Positions 35,220 to 43,913 of a stretch of 64,000 nt of DNA are shown here, in pieces. The position numbers were made by a program, and so were the translations under genes. The stretch covers positions 62,001 through 126,000 of the forward strand of contig NC_014666.1 of the NCBI RefSeq assembly GCF_000166135.1, in the 5' to 3' direction. The first letter of the stretch is position 1, and each line of letters starts with the position of its first letter. The notes beneath the pieces were generated by a model. It did not search any database and was not told the DNA's origin. It saw only the letters and a list, made by a program, of their open reading frames with translations. The DNA comes from Pseudofrankia inefficax (GTDB taxonomy: Bacteria; Actinomycetota; Actinomycetes; Frankiales; Frankiaceae).

Positions 35220-37244
35220 TCAGCCGGTCGGGCTGGGGGTGGCGGTCCCGCCGCCGTGGCCGGGGCCGCCGGTGTTACCCGAGGTCGGCAGGCCAGGCAG
35301 CGTCGGCGTCACACCGGTGGACGGCGTGCCTGTCGGGCTGCTGGTGGCCTGCGCGGCCACGACCAGGGTGATCGTGTCCCCACGGTTCACGGTGGCGTTC
35401 TTCGGATTCTGGTCGATGACGGTGCCCGGCGCCTGGTCACTCGGCTGCTGCTGGACCGTGTTGTTCAGCCCCAGCTGCGTCAGGGCGGCCTGGGCCGACG
35501 AGACCGACTGGCCGATGTAGCTGCCGACGTTCACCTGCGAGCTGACCACGAAGATCGTGACCGTGGTTCCCACGCCCCATGGCTGACCAGCCGCGGGGTC
35601 GGTCTTCTCCACCCGGCCCGGCTTCTGCTTGGGCGGGTTGGTGCTGTCGCTGTAGGGCTGCTGCTGCACTTCGAACCCGGCCGCCGTAAGCGCGGCCTGG
35701 GCCGCTGACGCCGTCTGGCCGACGACGTCCGGGACGGGCTTCTGGTCCGGCGCCGCCGCGACCGTCAGGCTGATGGCCGTCGACAGCGGGACCTTGGAGC
35801 CCTCGTTCGGCGCGATCTTGATGACCGTGTCGGGTGCGGTCCCGTCGGTCACCTTCTGTGACGTGCTGGTGATATTGGTGAAGCCGAGGTCCGTCAGCTG
35901 GTTCTTGACGGCGGTCAGGGGCTGGCCTTTCAGGCCCGTCGGGATCGTCGCGTCGGTCGAGGAGCCGCCGCCCGACCCGCCGCCCTTGTTGGACAGCAAC
36001 GACGTCGCGACCAAGGAGACGACGACGAAGGTGAGCACGACCGCGAGGCCAGCCAGCACCCACTTCCAGGCGTTCGAGCCGCGCTGCGGTGGCGGCGCCG
36101 CGCCGCCGGAACCGCCGTACCGGTCGTCGTCCGGCGGGAACCGCTCGAACTGGTCGGTGTAGCCGCCGACGGGGGCGTAGCCACCACGGGTGCGGGTCTC
36201 CCCGCTCTGCCGGTAGGCCCCGGCCTCGTAGCCCGAGTCCTGGTAGCCGGTGTCGCCGTAGCGGTCGTAGGTGTCGTAGCCGCCGGTCCGGGGGTCGTCG
36301 CGGTAGCCGCCGCGCGCGATCTGGGTCGCGGCGGCCGAGGCGCCACCGGTCGGGCGGCCGGACTGCTGGGCGACCACCCGGCGGCCCGCGAGGGCCCGCT
36401 CCAGATCGTCGCGCATCTCGCCGGCGCTCGCGTACCGGTCGTCCGGCTCCTTCTCCAGCGCGTGCAGCGTGACCGCGTCCGCGGCCGCCGACAGCTGCGG
36501 GTTGTGCCGCGACGGCGGGTCGGGGATCTCCCGGACGTGCTGGTAGGCGACGGCCACCGGGTTGTCGCCCCGGAACGGCGGCTCGCCCGTGAGCAGCTCG
36601 TAGAACAGCACCCCGGTCGAGTAGACGTCGCTGCGCGCGTCCACCTTCTTGCCCTGGGCCTGCTCGGGCGAGAGGTACTGGGCGGTGCCGATGACGGCCT
36701 GCGTGGCGGTCATCGTCGACGAGGTCGCGTTGTTGGCCTTGGCGATGCCGAAGTCCATCACCTTGACCGAGCCGTCCGGGGACAGCATCACGTTCGCCGG
36801 CTTGACGTCCCGGTGGATGATGCCCAGCCGGTGGCTGTAGTCCAGCGCCGCGCAGATGTCGGAGGTGATCTCCATCGCCCGGCGTTCCGGGAACGGGCCC
36901 TCCTGCTGCAGCACCTCGCGCAGGGTCCGGCCCTCGACGAACTCCATCACGATGTACGGCAGCCGGGTGCCGTTGATGATGTCTTCGCCGGTGTCGTAGA
37001 CCGACACGATCGCCGGATGGTTGAGGCCCGCGGCCGACTGCGCCTCACGCTGGAAGCGCTTGAGGAAGTTGGGGTCGCGGGCGAGGTCCGAGCGCAGCAC
37101 CTTGATGGCCACGTCGCGGCCCAGCCGGATGTCCCGCCCTCGGTACACCTCGGCCATGCCGCCGTAGCCGATGCCGGCGCCCAGCTCGTACCGGTCGCCG
37201 ACGAGACGTGGTTCCGTCCCGTACAAGTCCGTCACGTCAGTCAC
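35220..37244 (-). CDS. pknB: Ser/Thr protein kinase PknB with PASTA domains
   Basis: 674 residues. Cytosolic kinase domain (about 19-280): ATP-binding Lys K48, catalytic loop HRDVKPAN with D146, D164 of DFG, activation-loop Thr residues near 177-181. Then a Tyr/Gly/Asp-rich juxtamembrane stretch (about 315-395), one membrane helix (about 400-425) and three PASTA repeats outside that sense muropeptides or lipid II, ending in a Thr/Pro/Gly tail. GTG 37244 has GGAGG nine bases upstream and overlaps the pknA stop by 8 bases (GTGACTGA), implying coupled translation; GTG 37235 is an alternative. PknB controls peptidoglycan synthesis and division. Confidence 0.96.
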   Translation of the reverse strand: MTDVTDLYGTEPRLVGDRYELGAGIGYGGMAEVYRGRDIRLGRDVAIKVLRSDLARDPNFLKRFQREAQSAAGLNHPAIVSVYDTGEDIINGTRLPYIVMEFVEGRTLREVLQQEGPFPERRAMEITSDICAALDYSHRLGIIHRDVKPANVMLSPDGSVKVMDFGIAKANNATSSTMTATQAVIGTAQYLSPEQAQGKKVDARSDVYSTGVLFYELLTGEPPFRGDNPVAVAYQHVREIPDPPSRHNPQLSAAADAVTLHALEKEPDDRYASAGEMRDDLERALAGRRVVAQQSGRPTGGASAAATQIARGGYRDDPRTGGYDTYDRYGDTGYQDSGYEAGAYRQSGETRTRGGYAPVGGYTDQFERFPPDDDRYGGSGGAAPPPQRGSNAWKWVLAGLAVVLTFVVVSLVATSLLSNKGGGSGGGSSTDATIPTGLKGQPLTAVKNQLTDLGFTNITSTSQKVTDGTAPDTVIKIAPNEGSKVPLSTAISLTVAAAPDQKPVPDVVGQTASAAQAALTAAGFEVQQQPYSDSTNPPKQKPGRVEKTDPAAGQPWGVGTTVTIFVVSSQVNVGSYIGQSVSSAQAALTQLGLNNTVQQQPSDQAPGTVIDQNPKNATVNRGDTITLVVAAQATSSPTGTPSTGVTPTLPGLPTSGNTGGPGHGGGTATPSPTG

Positions 37245-39051
37245 CCGCGTTCGCCTCCACGACCACGATCCCACCACCGCGGGTACCGGTCGTCACCGCC
37301 TGTGTGACGGAGGACGCCGCATGGTTCGAACCACCCGAACCGGCGAGTGACCGGGTGATCAAGGCGCAGACGACCACTGTGATGGCCAGGAGCACCAGCA
37401 GGACAGGCAGGCTAAGCCGCCGTCTGCGGCCCGCGGCCGCTCCCGCGCGGGTGGATCCGGCTCGGCGGGCGGCGCGGGTGCCGGGCTGCCAGCCGGCCGG
37501 CTCGTCCAGATCGCCGGCCGGCGCGAGGTGCGCGGCGGCCAGGCTGGTCTCGTCGCCCTGCTCGTCGGCCCACCCGCCGCCGGCCGGCTGGTAGGAGGTC
37601 GGCGTGGGCTGGTAGGCCGTGGGCGCCGGCTGGTAGCCGGCCTGCTCGGGCTGGTACCCGGTGGCGCCCGGCTGGTAGCCGGTCGCGCCGGGCTGGTAGC
37701 CGTTCGCTCCCTGCTGGTAGCCCGTGCCTCCGGCCTGGTAGCCCGTGGCTCCGGGCTGGTAGCCGGTGGCTCCGTCGGCGCGGTTGGCGAAGCCGCCGCC
37801 CGCCTGGTAGCCGGTCTGGCCGGCCGGCGACTGGTACCCGGTGCCGCCGGGCTGGGCCGGCGGGTAGCCCGTCGCGCCCTGCTGGTAGCTGGTCGCCGGC
37901 CCGCCACGGCCACCGGGGTTCTGACCGGGGTAGTTGGCGCCCGGCGCGGCCGAGGCTCCCGCGCTGCCGGGGTAGCCGCCACGCGCGGCGGCGCTGCCTG
38001 GCGTGCTCGTGCCGCCGGCCGCGGGAACGCCGGCCGGGCCGTCGGCGAGCCAGGACGCCGCTCGGGTGCGCCCGCGCGGCGGCGGGCCGGCCGGGCCGGG
38101 ATGGCGGGCCGTCATGTCGGGGCTGACGCCGCCGGCTCCGGCCGCCCAGCGTGGTTCCGGCGAGAACAGCTCGCGCTGGATGGCAGCGGCGCTGCGCGCG
38201 AACCCACCGGCCGACGGCGGCCGCCGGTTTGGGTTCTTCGCCATCGCCTGCTCGACGAGCTGCCGGACCTGATGGGGCACATCGCCCGGCAGCGGCGGAG
38301 GGTTGTCCTGCTGGTGCGCCATGACGACGACGATGGGGTTGCGGTCGTCGAACGGCCGGCGGCCGGCCAGGCATTCGTAGGCGACGACGCCCAGCGAGTA
38401 GACGTCGCTCGCCGGGGTGACCGGGCGGCCCGAGGCCTGCTCCGGCGACACGTAGTAGGCAGTGCCCATCATGATTCCGGTGGCGGTCAGCGGGGCCGCG
38501 TCGACGGCCCGCGCGATGCCGAAGTCGGTGACCTTGACGACGCCGTCGTGGCGGATCAGCAGGTTGCCCGGCTTGATGTCCCGGTGCACGATGTTCAGGG
38601 CGTGGGCGGCCTGCAGCGCGTCCGCCGCCTGGCCGAGGATGTCGAGCATCCGCTCGGGCGACAGCCGCTTCTCCCGGTGCAGGACGGCCGACAGCGGCTC
38701 GCCCTCGACCAGCTCCATCACCAGGTAGGCGGTCGGGTGGTCGTCGACGGTGGCGACCTCGCCGTAGTCGTAGACCGAGGCGATGCCCGGGTGCGAGAGG
38801 CGGGCGGCGTGCCGTGCCTCGCCACGGAAGCGCACCAGGAACGACTCGTCGCTGGCGTACTCCGGGCGCAGCAGCTTGACGGCGACCGGTCGGCCCAGCG
38901 TCTGGTCGACGCCGCGCCAGACCTCGCCCATGCCGCCGGTGGCTATCCGGCCGTCGAGGCGGTAGCGGTTGTCGAGAACGGTGTTCGCCGGAACAGCACC
39001 GGCGAACGGCTGGGCTGGCTGGTGGGCTGGCTGCCCGGACGGGTTGTTCAT
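37237..39051 (-). CDS. pknA: Ser/Thr protein kinase PknA with GYQ-repeat linker
   Basis: 604 residues. Kinase domain (about 29-290) with K59, the HRDIKPGN catalytic loop, DFGIARAV and the MMGTAYYVSPEQ activation segment. The linker (about 300-520) is low-complexity; some 15 units based on TGYQPGA follow one another between about 395 and 490. One membrane helix (LSLPVLLVLLAITVVVCALI) near 555 is followed by a short outer tail. Its start overlaps the pbpA stop by 4 bases. PknA works with PknB on cell shape and division proteins. The Tyr-rich repeat is longer than in textbook PknA. Confidence 0.93.
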   Translation of the reverse strand: MNNPSGQPAHQPAQPFAGAVPANTVLDNRYRLDGRIATGGMGEVWRGVDQTLGRPVAVKLLRPEYASDESFLVRFRGEARHAARLSHPGIASVYDYGEVATVDDHPTAYLVMELVEGEPLSAVLHREKRLSPERMLDILGQAADALQAAHALNIVHRDIKPGNLLIRHDGVVKVTDFGIARAVDAAPLTATGIMMGTAYYVSPEQASGRPVTPASDVYSLGVVAYECLAGRRPFDDRNPIVVVMAHQQDNPPPLPGDVPHQVRQLVEQAMAKNPNRRPPSAGGFARSAAAIQRELFSPEPRWAAGAGGVSPDMTARHPGPAGPPPRGRTRAASWLADGPAGVPAAGGTSTPGSAAARGGYPGSAGASAAPGANYPGQNPGGRGGPATSYQQGATGYPPAQPGGTGYQSPAGQTGYQAGGGFANRADGATGYQPGATGYQAGGTGYQQGANGYQPGATGYQPGATGYQPEQAGYQPAPTAYQPTPTSYQPAGGGWADEQGDETSLAAAHLAPAGDLDEPAGWQPGTRAARRAGSTRAGAAAGRRRRLSLPVLLVLLAITVVVCALITRSLAGSGGSNHAASSVTQAVTTGTRGGGIVVVEANAGD

Positions 39052-40511
39052 CCTTGAACGTCCAATGCGATCTGCATGACCTTCTGCGCGATCGGGGCCG
39101 CGACGGAACCGCCGGTCCCGGATTCTCCGCCGCCGTCCTCGACCACGACCGCGACGGCGATGCTTGGGTTTTCGGCTGGGGCGAACCCGACGAACCAGGC
39201 GTGCGGCGGCTCGTTCGTCCCATGTTCGGCGGTGCCTGTCTTGCCGGCCACCGACACGCCGCTGATTCGTGCCTTGGTACCGGTGCCGGACGTGACGACG
39301 GATTTCATCATGGTCGTCAGCTCATCGGCTACCGAGGACGAGATGGGCTGTCCAAGCTCCTTCGGCTGGGTCTTGGAGATCTGCTTGAGGTCCGGTCCTT
39401 CGAGCTCGTCGACGAGGTACGGCTTCATCATCCGCCCGTGGTTGGCGATGGCCGACACCACCTGTGCCATCTGCAGCGGAGTGACCCGGTCGTCGAACTG
39501 GCCGATCGCCGACTGCGCGGTCTGCGCCTGGTCGAGCGACGAGGGGAAGACGCTCTTCGCCTCGGGCAGCTCGAAGCCGTCGATCGTCGTGTTGAACCCG
39601 AACGCCTGCGCCTGCGCGCGCAGCTTGTCCCCGCCGACCTGCATGCCGAGCGAGGCGAACGCGGTGTTACAGGAGATCGTCAGTGCGTGGATCATCGTGT
39701 CGGTCTGCCCGTTGCCACAGCGTTCACCACCGAAGTTCGGCAGCTCGGTGTTGCTCTGCGGGAGCTTGAGCCGGTCCGGCGCCGGGAGCACCGAATTGAT
39801 GTCGTACTGCCCGGTCGACAGCGCGGCGGCGGCGGTGATCAGCTTGAAGGTGGAGCCGGGCGGATAGGTCTGCTGGGTGGCCCGGTTCAGCAGCGGCTGG
39901 TTGGTGTCCGCGTTCAGCGCGTCGTAGTTCTTCTGCACCTGGTCCGGGTTGTGGCCGGCCAGGTCGTTCGGGTCGTACGTCGGAGCGGTCACCATCGCGA
40001 GGATCGCGCCGGTGCGCGGGTCCATCGCGACGACGGCGCCCTTGCGCCCGTTGAGAGCGGCCGAGGCGGCCTGCTGGATCTTCGGGTCGATCGTGGTCAG
40101 CACGTAGCCGCCCTTGCGGCCAGAGCCGGACAGCAGCGCGCTGACCCGGCTGGCCAGCAGCCGGTCGTCGTCGCCGTTGAGGAACAGGTTCTCGGTGTGC
40201 TCCAGCCCGGTGGCGCTGTACAGCGTGAAATACCCGGTGATCGGCTCGTACAGCCGGCCGTCCGAGTACTGGCGCAGGTACTTGAACTCGTCGTCGACGG
40301 GCGTCGAGGACGCCATCGTCACCCGGTCGTTGGCCGGGCCGGCGAGCAGGCCGCCGCGCTGCCGGTCCAGCCGGGCCGCGATCTCCCTGGTGTTCGTCGG
40401 TTCCTGCTTGAGCGAGTGCTGGTCGCCGACCTGCACCCAGTTCGCGTTGACCAGCAGCGCCGCGAACAGCACGGCGCACACGATCGTGACCTTCCGGATC
40501 GGCCGGTTCAC
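39048..40511 (-). CDS. pbpA: Penicillin-binding protein 2 (division transpeptidase PbpA)
   Basis: 487 residues. Single N-terminal membrane anchor (about 8-24); a short dimerisation region (about 40-140); transpeptidase domain with the three penicillin-binding motifs: nucleophile S220 in PGSTFK, SCN in TISCNTAF, and KTG in AGKTGTAEHG. It cross-links peptidoglycan with the RodA polymerase encoded just upstream. Starts and stops overlap rodA and pknA by 4 bases each. In mycobacteria PbpA is a PknB-related division enzyme. Confidence 0.95.
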   Translation of the reverse strand: MNRPIRKVTIVCAVLFAALLVNANWVQVGDQHSLKQEPTNTREIAARLDRQRGGLLAGPANDRVTMASSTPVDDEFKYLRQYSDGRLYEPITGYFTLYSATGLEHTENLFLNGDDDRLLASRVSALLSGSGRKGGYVLTTIDPKIQQAASAALNGRKGAVVAMDPRTGAILAMVTAPTYDPNDLAGHNPDQVQKNYDALNADTNQPLLNRATQQTYPPGSTFKLITAAAALSTGQYDINSVLPAPDRLKLPQSNTELPNFGGERCGNGQTDTMIHALTISCNTAFASLGMQVGGDKLRAQAQAFGFNTTIDGFELPEAKSVFPSSLDQAQTAQSAIGQFDDRVTPLQMAQVVSAIANHGRMMKPYLVDELEGPDLKQISKTQPKELGQPISSSVADELTTMMKSVVTSGTGTKARISGVSVAGKTGTAEHGTNEPPHAWFVGFAPAENPSIAVAVVVEDGGGESGTGGSVAAPIAQKVMQIALDVQG

Positions 40512-41995
40512 GGGCTCTTCACCACGACCTGTGTCCGCGCCCCGGCGACCGCGTCCGGGTCGTAGAGCGGCGCCGGCGCGGCCTCCTCCCGCGGGCTGCG
40601 GATGGTGCTGTCGCTGATCCGCAGCAGCAGCGCGATGATCGCCGCGTTGGCGACGATCGAGGAACCGCCATAGGAGACGAACGGCAAGGTGATGCCGGTC
40701 AGCGGGATCAGCCGCATCACACCACCGACCTGCACGAAGACCTGGAAGGCCAGCGACGCCGACAGGCCGGTCGCCAGCAGCTTGCCGAACGGGTCACGGG
40801 CGCCGATGGCCGCCCGCAGCCCACGCATCACGATCAGCGCGTACATGACCAGGATCGCCATGACGCCGGTCAGGCCGAGCTCCTCGCCGAGGCTGGCCAT
40901 GATGAAGTCCGTGTTCGAGAACGGCACCTTGCGCGGGTTGCCCTGGCCCAGTCCCGTCCCGGTGATCCCGCCGGCGGCGAAGCCGTACAGGCCCTGGACG
41001 AGCTGGTAGGACTTGCCGCTCGGGTTGGAGCCGTCGAACGCGTGCAGCCAGCCGTCGACCCGGACCTGGACGTGCGAGAACAGGTGGTCCGCGAGCAGCG
41101 CGCCGCAGCAGAACAGCGCCAGGCCGATCGCGACCCAGGAGACCTGCTCGGTGGCCGTGTAGAGAATCACCAGGAAGATCGCGAACAGCAGCAGCGACGA
41201 GCCCAGGTCGTTCTCGATGACGAGGACGCCGAGGCTCGCCGCCCAGGCGACCAGTACGGGCCCCAGGTCCCGTGGCCGCGGCAGCTTCAGGCCCAGGAAC
41301 GTCGGCGAGGCGACGGAGATGACGTCGCGCATCCGGCTCAGGTAGCCCGCGAAGAAGATCATGAGCAGGATCTTCGAGACCTCGCTCGGCTGGAACGAGA
41401 ACGGCCCGACCCGTAGCCACAGCCGGGCTCCGTTGATGGACGCGCCGATGCCGGGGACCGCCGGCAGGATCAGGAACAGGATGCCGGCGAGGCCCGCGGT
41501 GTAGGTGTAGCGGGTGAGCGTGGTGTGGTCGCGGACGATCGCGAGGACCAGCACGAACACGATGATCGCGAGAAGGGTCCAGACCAGCTGGGTCTGGGCG
41601 GCCCCGGCGGTGACCGTCTTGTGCGCGGCGCGCTGTGCGTCCGCCCTGGCCAGGTCGATCCGATAGATCATCACGAGGCCGATGCCGTTGAGCGCCGCGA
41701 CCAGCGGCAGCAGCATCGGATCGGCCGCCGGGGCGAACCAGCGGACGGCCAGGTGCCCCAGGCCCCACAGCGCGAAGAACCCAAGCCCGTAGGTAGCGAC
41801 CTGGAAGGTCAACGTGCCGTTGTGCGCCAGCATCAGCGCGGCCAGCGCACCGGTCGCCAGAACTCCCGCGAACACCAGCAGGCCGAGCTCGCGCCGACGG
41901 TACGGCGGGATCTCGAGCCCTGGTGGCAGTGGGAATCCGGCGAAGGTGGCCGTGAGGTCCGCGGGGCGTGGCCGGCGCAGCGGCGGCAGGGTCAT
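40508..41995 (-). CDS. rodA: FtsW/RodA/SpoVE-family peptidoglycan polymerase
   Basis: 495 residues with about 12 membrane helices. SEDS family signatures: GARLWLRVGPFSFQPSEVSK, VLVIENDLGSSLLLFAIFL, GLGQGNPRKVPFSNTDFI and LIPLTGITLPFVSYGGSS. The conserved catalytic Asp lies in the long outer loop. It polymerises lipid II into glycan strands with its partner PbpA; the genes overlap by 4 bases. Start ATG 41995 overlaps the pstP stop likewise. Confidence 0.95.
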   Translation of the reverse strand: MTLPPLRRPRPADLTATFAGFPLPPGLEIPPYRRRELGLLVFAGVLATGALAALMLAHNGTLTFQVATYGLGFFALWGLGHLAVRWFAPAADPMLLPLVAALNGIGLVMIYRIDLARADAQRAAHKTVTAGAAQTQLVWTLLAIIVFVLVLAIVRDHTTLTRYTYTAGLAGILFLILPAVPGIGASINGARLWLRVGPFSFQPSEVSKILLMIFFAGYLSRMRDVISVASPTFLGLKLPRPRDLGPVLVAWAASLGVLVIENDLGSSLLLFAIFLVILYTATEQVSWVAIGLALFCCGALLADHLFSHVQVRVDGWLHAFDGSNPSGKSYQLVQGLYGFAAGGITGTGLGQGNPRKVPFSNTDFIMASLGEELGLTGVMAILVMYALIVMRGLRAAIGARDPFGKLLATGLSASLAFQVFVQVGGVMRLIPLTGITLPFVSYGGSSIVANAAIIALLLRISDSTIRSPREEAAPAPLYDPDAVAGARTQVVVKSP

Positions 41996-43350
41996 GGGGA
42001 CGGGGACGTCAGGCTCACGCAGTTGAGGGCTGCCGCCGGGTCGGACGTCGCACAGGCGGCGATCGAGGCCGCTGTGCCGGGCAGCGTGCTCTTGTTGGTC
42101 GGGGTCGCCGTCGGAGTCGTGGTCGGCTTCGAGGTGGACCCGCTGGCCGGGACGGTCCGCAGGTTGCTCACCTTCTTCTGCGCGTCGGCGAGGTCATCGG
42201 CGTGCAGACCGGACCGGACCGCGCTCTGGTCCGGCTCGGCCACCTCGGAGATCGGCATGAAGGTCGCGTGCACGCTCGACAGTGCGTCGAGGCTCTGCAC
42301 CCCCTGGAAGATCGCGACCTTGTTGTCGTGGACGCCGACGTAGTACTGGCTGCGCACCCACGCCCAGCTGGCGATCGCGGTGACGACGATCAGCACCGCG
42401 ACGGTCGCGCCGACGAAGACGAACCGGCGGCGGCCCCGGCCAGGGGTCGCGCCGTCGGCGAAGTCCTCGGGTGAGAGCCCACCCCGGGAGGCCCGGCCGA
42501 TCCGGGCGGCTCGGGCGGCGGCCGAGTCGCTGTCCGGGTTGCGCGGGTTGGGGCCGACCCGGGCCGGCGTGGCGCCCGGAACGCTCTCCTTCTCGGCGGC
42601 CGCACCGGCCACCATGGCGGACTGCGCCGACTCCTCGTCGTCGACGACGTCCGCGACGACGACCGTGATGTTGTCCGGACCGCCGCCCTTGAGCGCCAGC
42701 TCGATCAGACGGTCGACGGCGTCCTGCGGGCTCGTTCCCAGCAGCGCCTCAAGGATCGTCTCCCCGCTGACGACGCCGGACAGGCCGTCGCTGCACAACA
42801 GGTAGCGGTCGCCGACCCTGGCCTGGCGCAGCGAGAGGTCAGGGTCGACCTCCCGGCCGTCGAGGGCCCGCATCAGCAGCGAGCGCTGAGGATGCGAGTT
42901 CGCCTGCTCCGGGGTGATCCGTCCCTGGTCGACCAGGTCCTGCACGAGGGTGTGATCGTGCGTGATCTGGCTCAGGACCTCGTCGCGCAACAGGTAGCAG
43001 CGGGAGTCGCCGACATGCAGCACTCCGAACTGGTCACCCGAGGCCAGCACGGCGGTGACAGTGGTGCCCATCCCGTCGAGTGACCCGTCGCGGGCCGACA
43101 TCGCCCGCAGGTTCGCGTTGGCGTCGTGCATGGCGGAGACGAGCGCCTCCACCAGTTCGTCGGCGTCGATCTCGGTGTCCAGGTCGGCCAGCGCGGCGAT
43201 GACCGTCGAGCTTGCCACCTCACCCGCCGCGTGACCACCCATACCGTCGGCGACGGCTAGCAGGTAGGGACCGGCATACGCCGAGTCCTCGTTTCCTTCT
43301 CGGACGTGGCCAACGTCCGAGCGGATCGCATAGTGAAGCCGCAGGCTCAC
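41992..43350 (-). CDS. pstP: PP2C-type Ser/Thr phosphatase PstP
   Basis: 452 residues. Metal-dependent phosphatase domain (1 to about 235): E21/D22 in GNEDSA, D35 in VADGMGGH, then LLCSDGLSGVV and GPDNITVVVAD. A linker with Pro/Ala, one membrane helix (about 309-330) and an outer domain of about 115 residues ending in Thr/Pro-rich sequence follow. It removes phosphates placed by PknA and PknB. Overlaps fhaB and rodA by 4 bases each. Confidence 0.95.
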   Translation of the reverse strand: MSLRLHYAIRSDVGHVREGNEDSAYAGPYLLAVADGMGGHAAGEVASSTVIAALADLDTEIDADELVEALVSAMHDANANLRAMSARDGSLDGMGTTVTAVLASGDQFGVLHVGDSRCYLLRDEVLSQITHDHTLVQDLVDQGRITPEQANSHPQRSLLMRALDGREVDPDLSLRQARVGDRYLLCSDGLSGVVSGETILEALLGTSPQDAVDRLIELALKGGGPDNITVVVADVVDDEESAQSAMVAGAAAEKESVPGATPARVGPNPRNPDSDSAAARAARIGRASRGGLSPEDFADGATPGRGRRRFVFVGATVAVLIVVTAIASWAWVRSQYYVGVHDNKVAIFQGVQSLDALSSVHATFMPISEVAEPDQSAVRSGLHADDLADAQKKVSNLRTVPASGSTSKPTTTPTATPTNKSTLPGTAASIAACATSDPAAALNCVSLTSPSP

Positions 43351-43907
43351 CGGCGGAGCTCCAGGACCGTCTTGCCGATCCTGACCGGCGCGCCGAGGGA
43401 TACCGGCATGGGCGTGGTCACTTTCGTGTGTTCGAGAAAGGTTCCGTTGGTCGAGTTGAGATCTTCGACGAACCAGCGCCCGTCGTGAGGGACGAGTCTC
43501 GCATGCCGGCCGGACGCGAAGTCATCGTCAAGAACCAACGTCGAGTCCGGAGCCCGTCCGATGGTGATCGGTTCGCCGGTTAGTGGGATGACAGTGCCCG
43601 CTAGCGGACCCTTTGTGACCACGACCTTGCTTGGCGGGTATGCATTGGGTGCGTTCGGTGGCGCCGGTGCCGGTAGGCCCGCCGGTGGTTGAGCCGGCTG
43701 CTGATGACCGCGAGGCCGCGCCACGGCGTCCCCACCGCCGCCGCCCGCCCGGACCGGAGTGCCCCGCCGCTGCACCCGTCGCCGGGCGGGTTCGAGCAGA
43801 TCCGCGCGGATCGCGCGGACGACCAGCAGCACGAACGTCCAGAGCAACGCCAGGTAGCCGATTTTCACCAGCAACAGGACGAGCTCGTTCGGCTGGGACG
43901 GGTCCAT
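43347..43907 (-). CDS. fhaB: FHA-domain membrane protein FhaB (FipA)
   Basis: 186 residues. One membrane helix (about 8-30), a basic and Pro-rich linker, and a C-terminal FHA domain (about 95-184) with the phosphothreonine-binding residues R118, S132/R134/H135 and N154/G155 (LNSTNGTFLEH). It reads phosphothreonines on kinases and division proteins. It follows fhaA by 6 bases and overlaps pstP by 4. Confidence 0.94.
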   Translation of the reverse strand: MDPSQPNELVLLLVKIGYLALLWTFVLLVVRAIRADLLEPARRRVQRRGTPVRAGGGGGDAVARPRGHQQPAQPPAGLPAPAPPNAPNAYPPSKVVVTKGPLAGTVIPLTGEPITIGRAPDSTLVLDDDFASGRHARLVPHDGRWFVEDLNSTNGTFLEHTKVTTPMPVSLGAPVRIGKTVLELRR

Positions 43908-43913
43908 CAGGCT

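Noticed and set aside
37573-37830. Regular DNA repeats that could be mistaken for a CRISPR array
   Set aside because: They encode in-frame GYQ units of PknA, have no constant repeat with unique spacers, and no cas genes are near.
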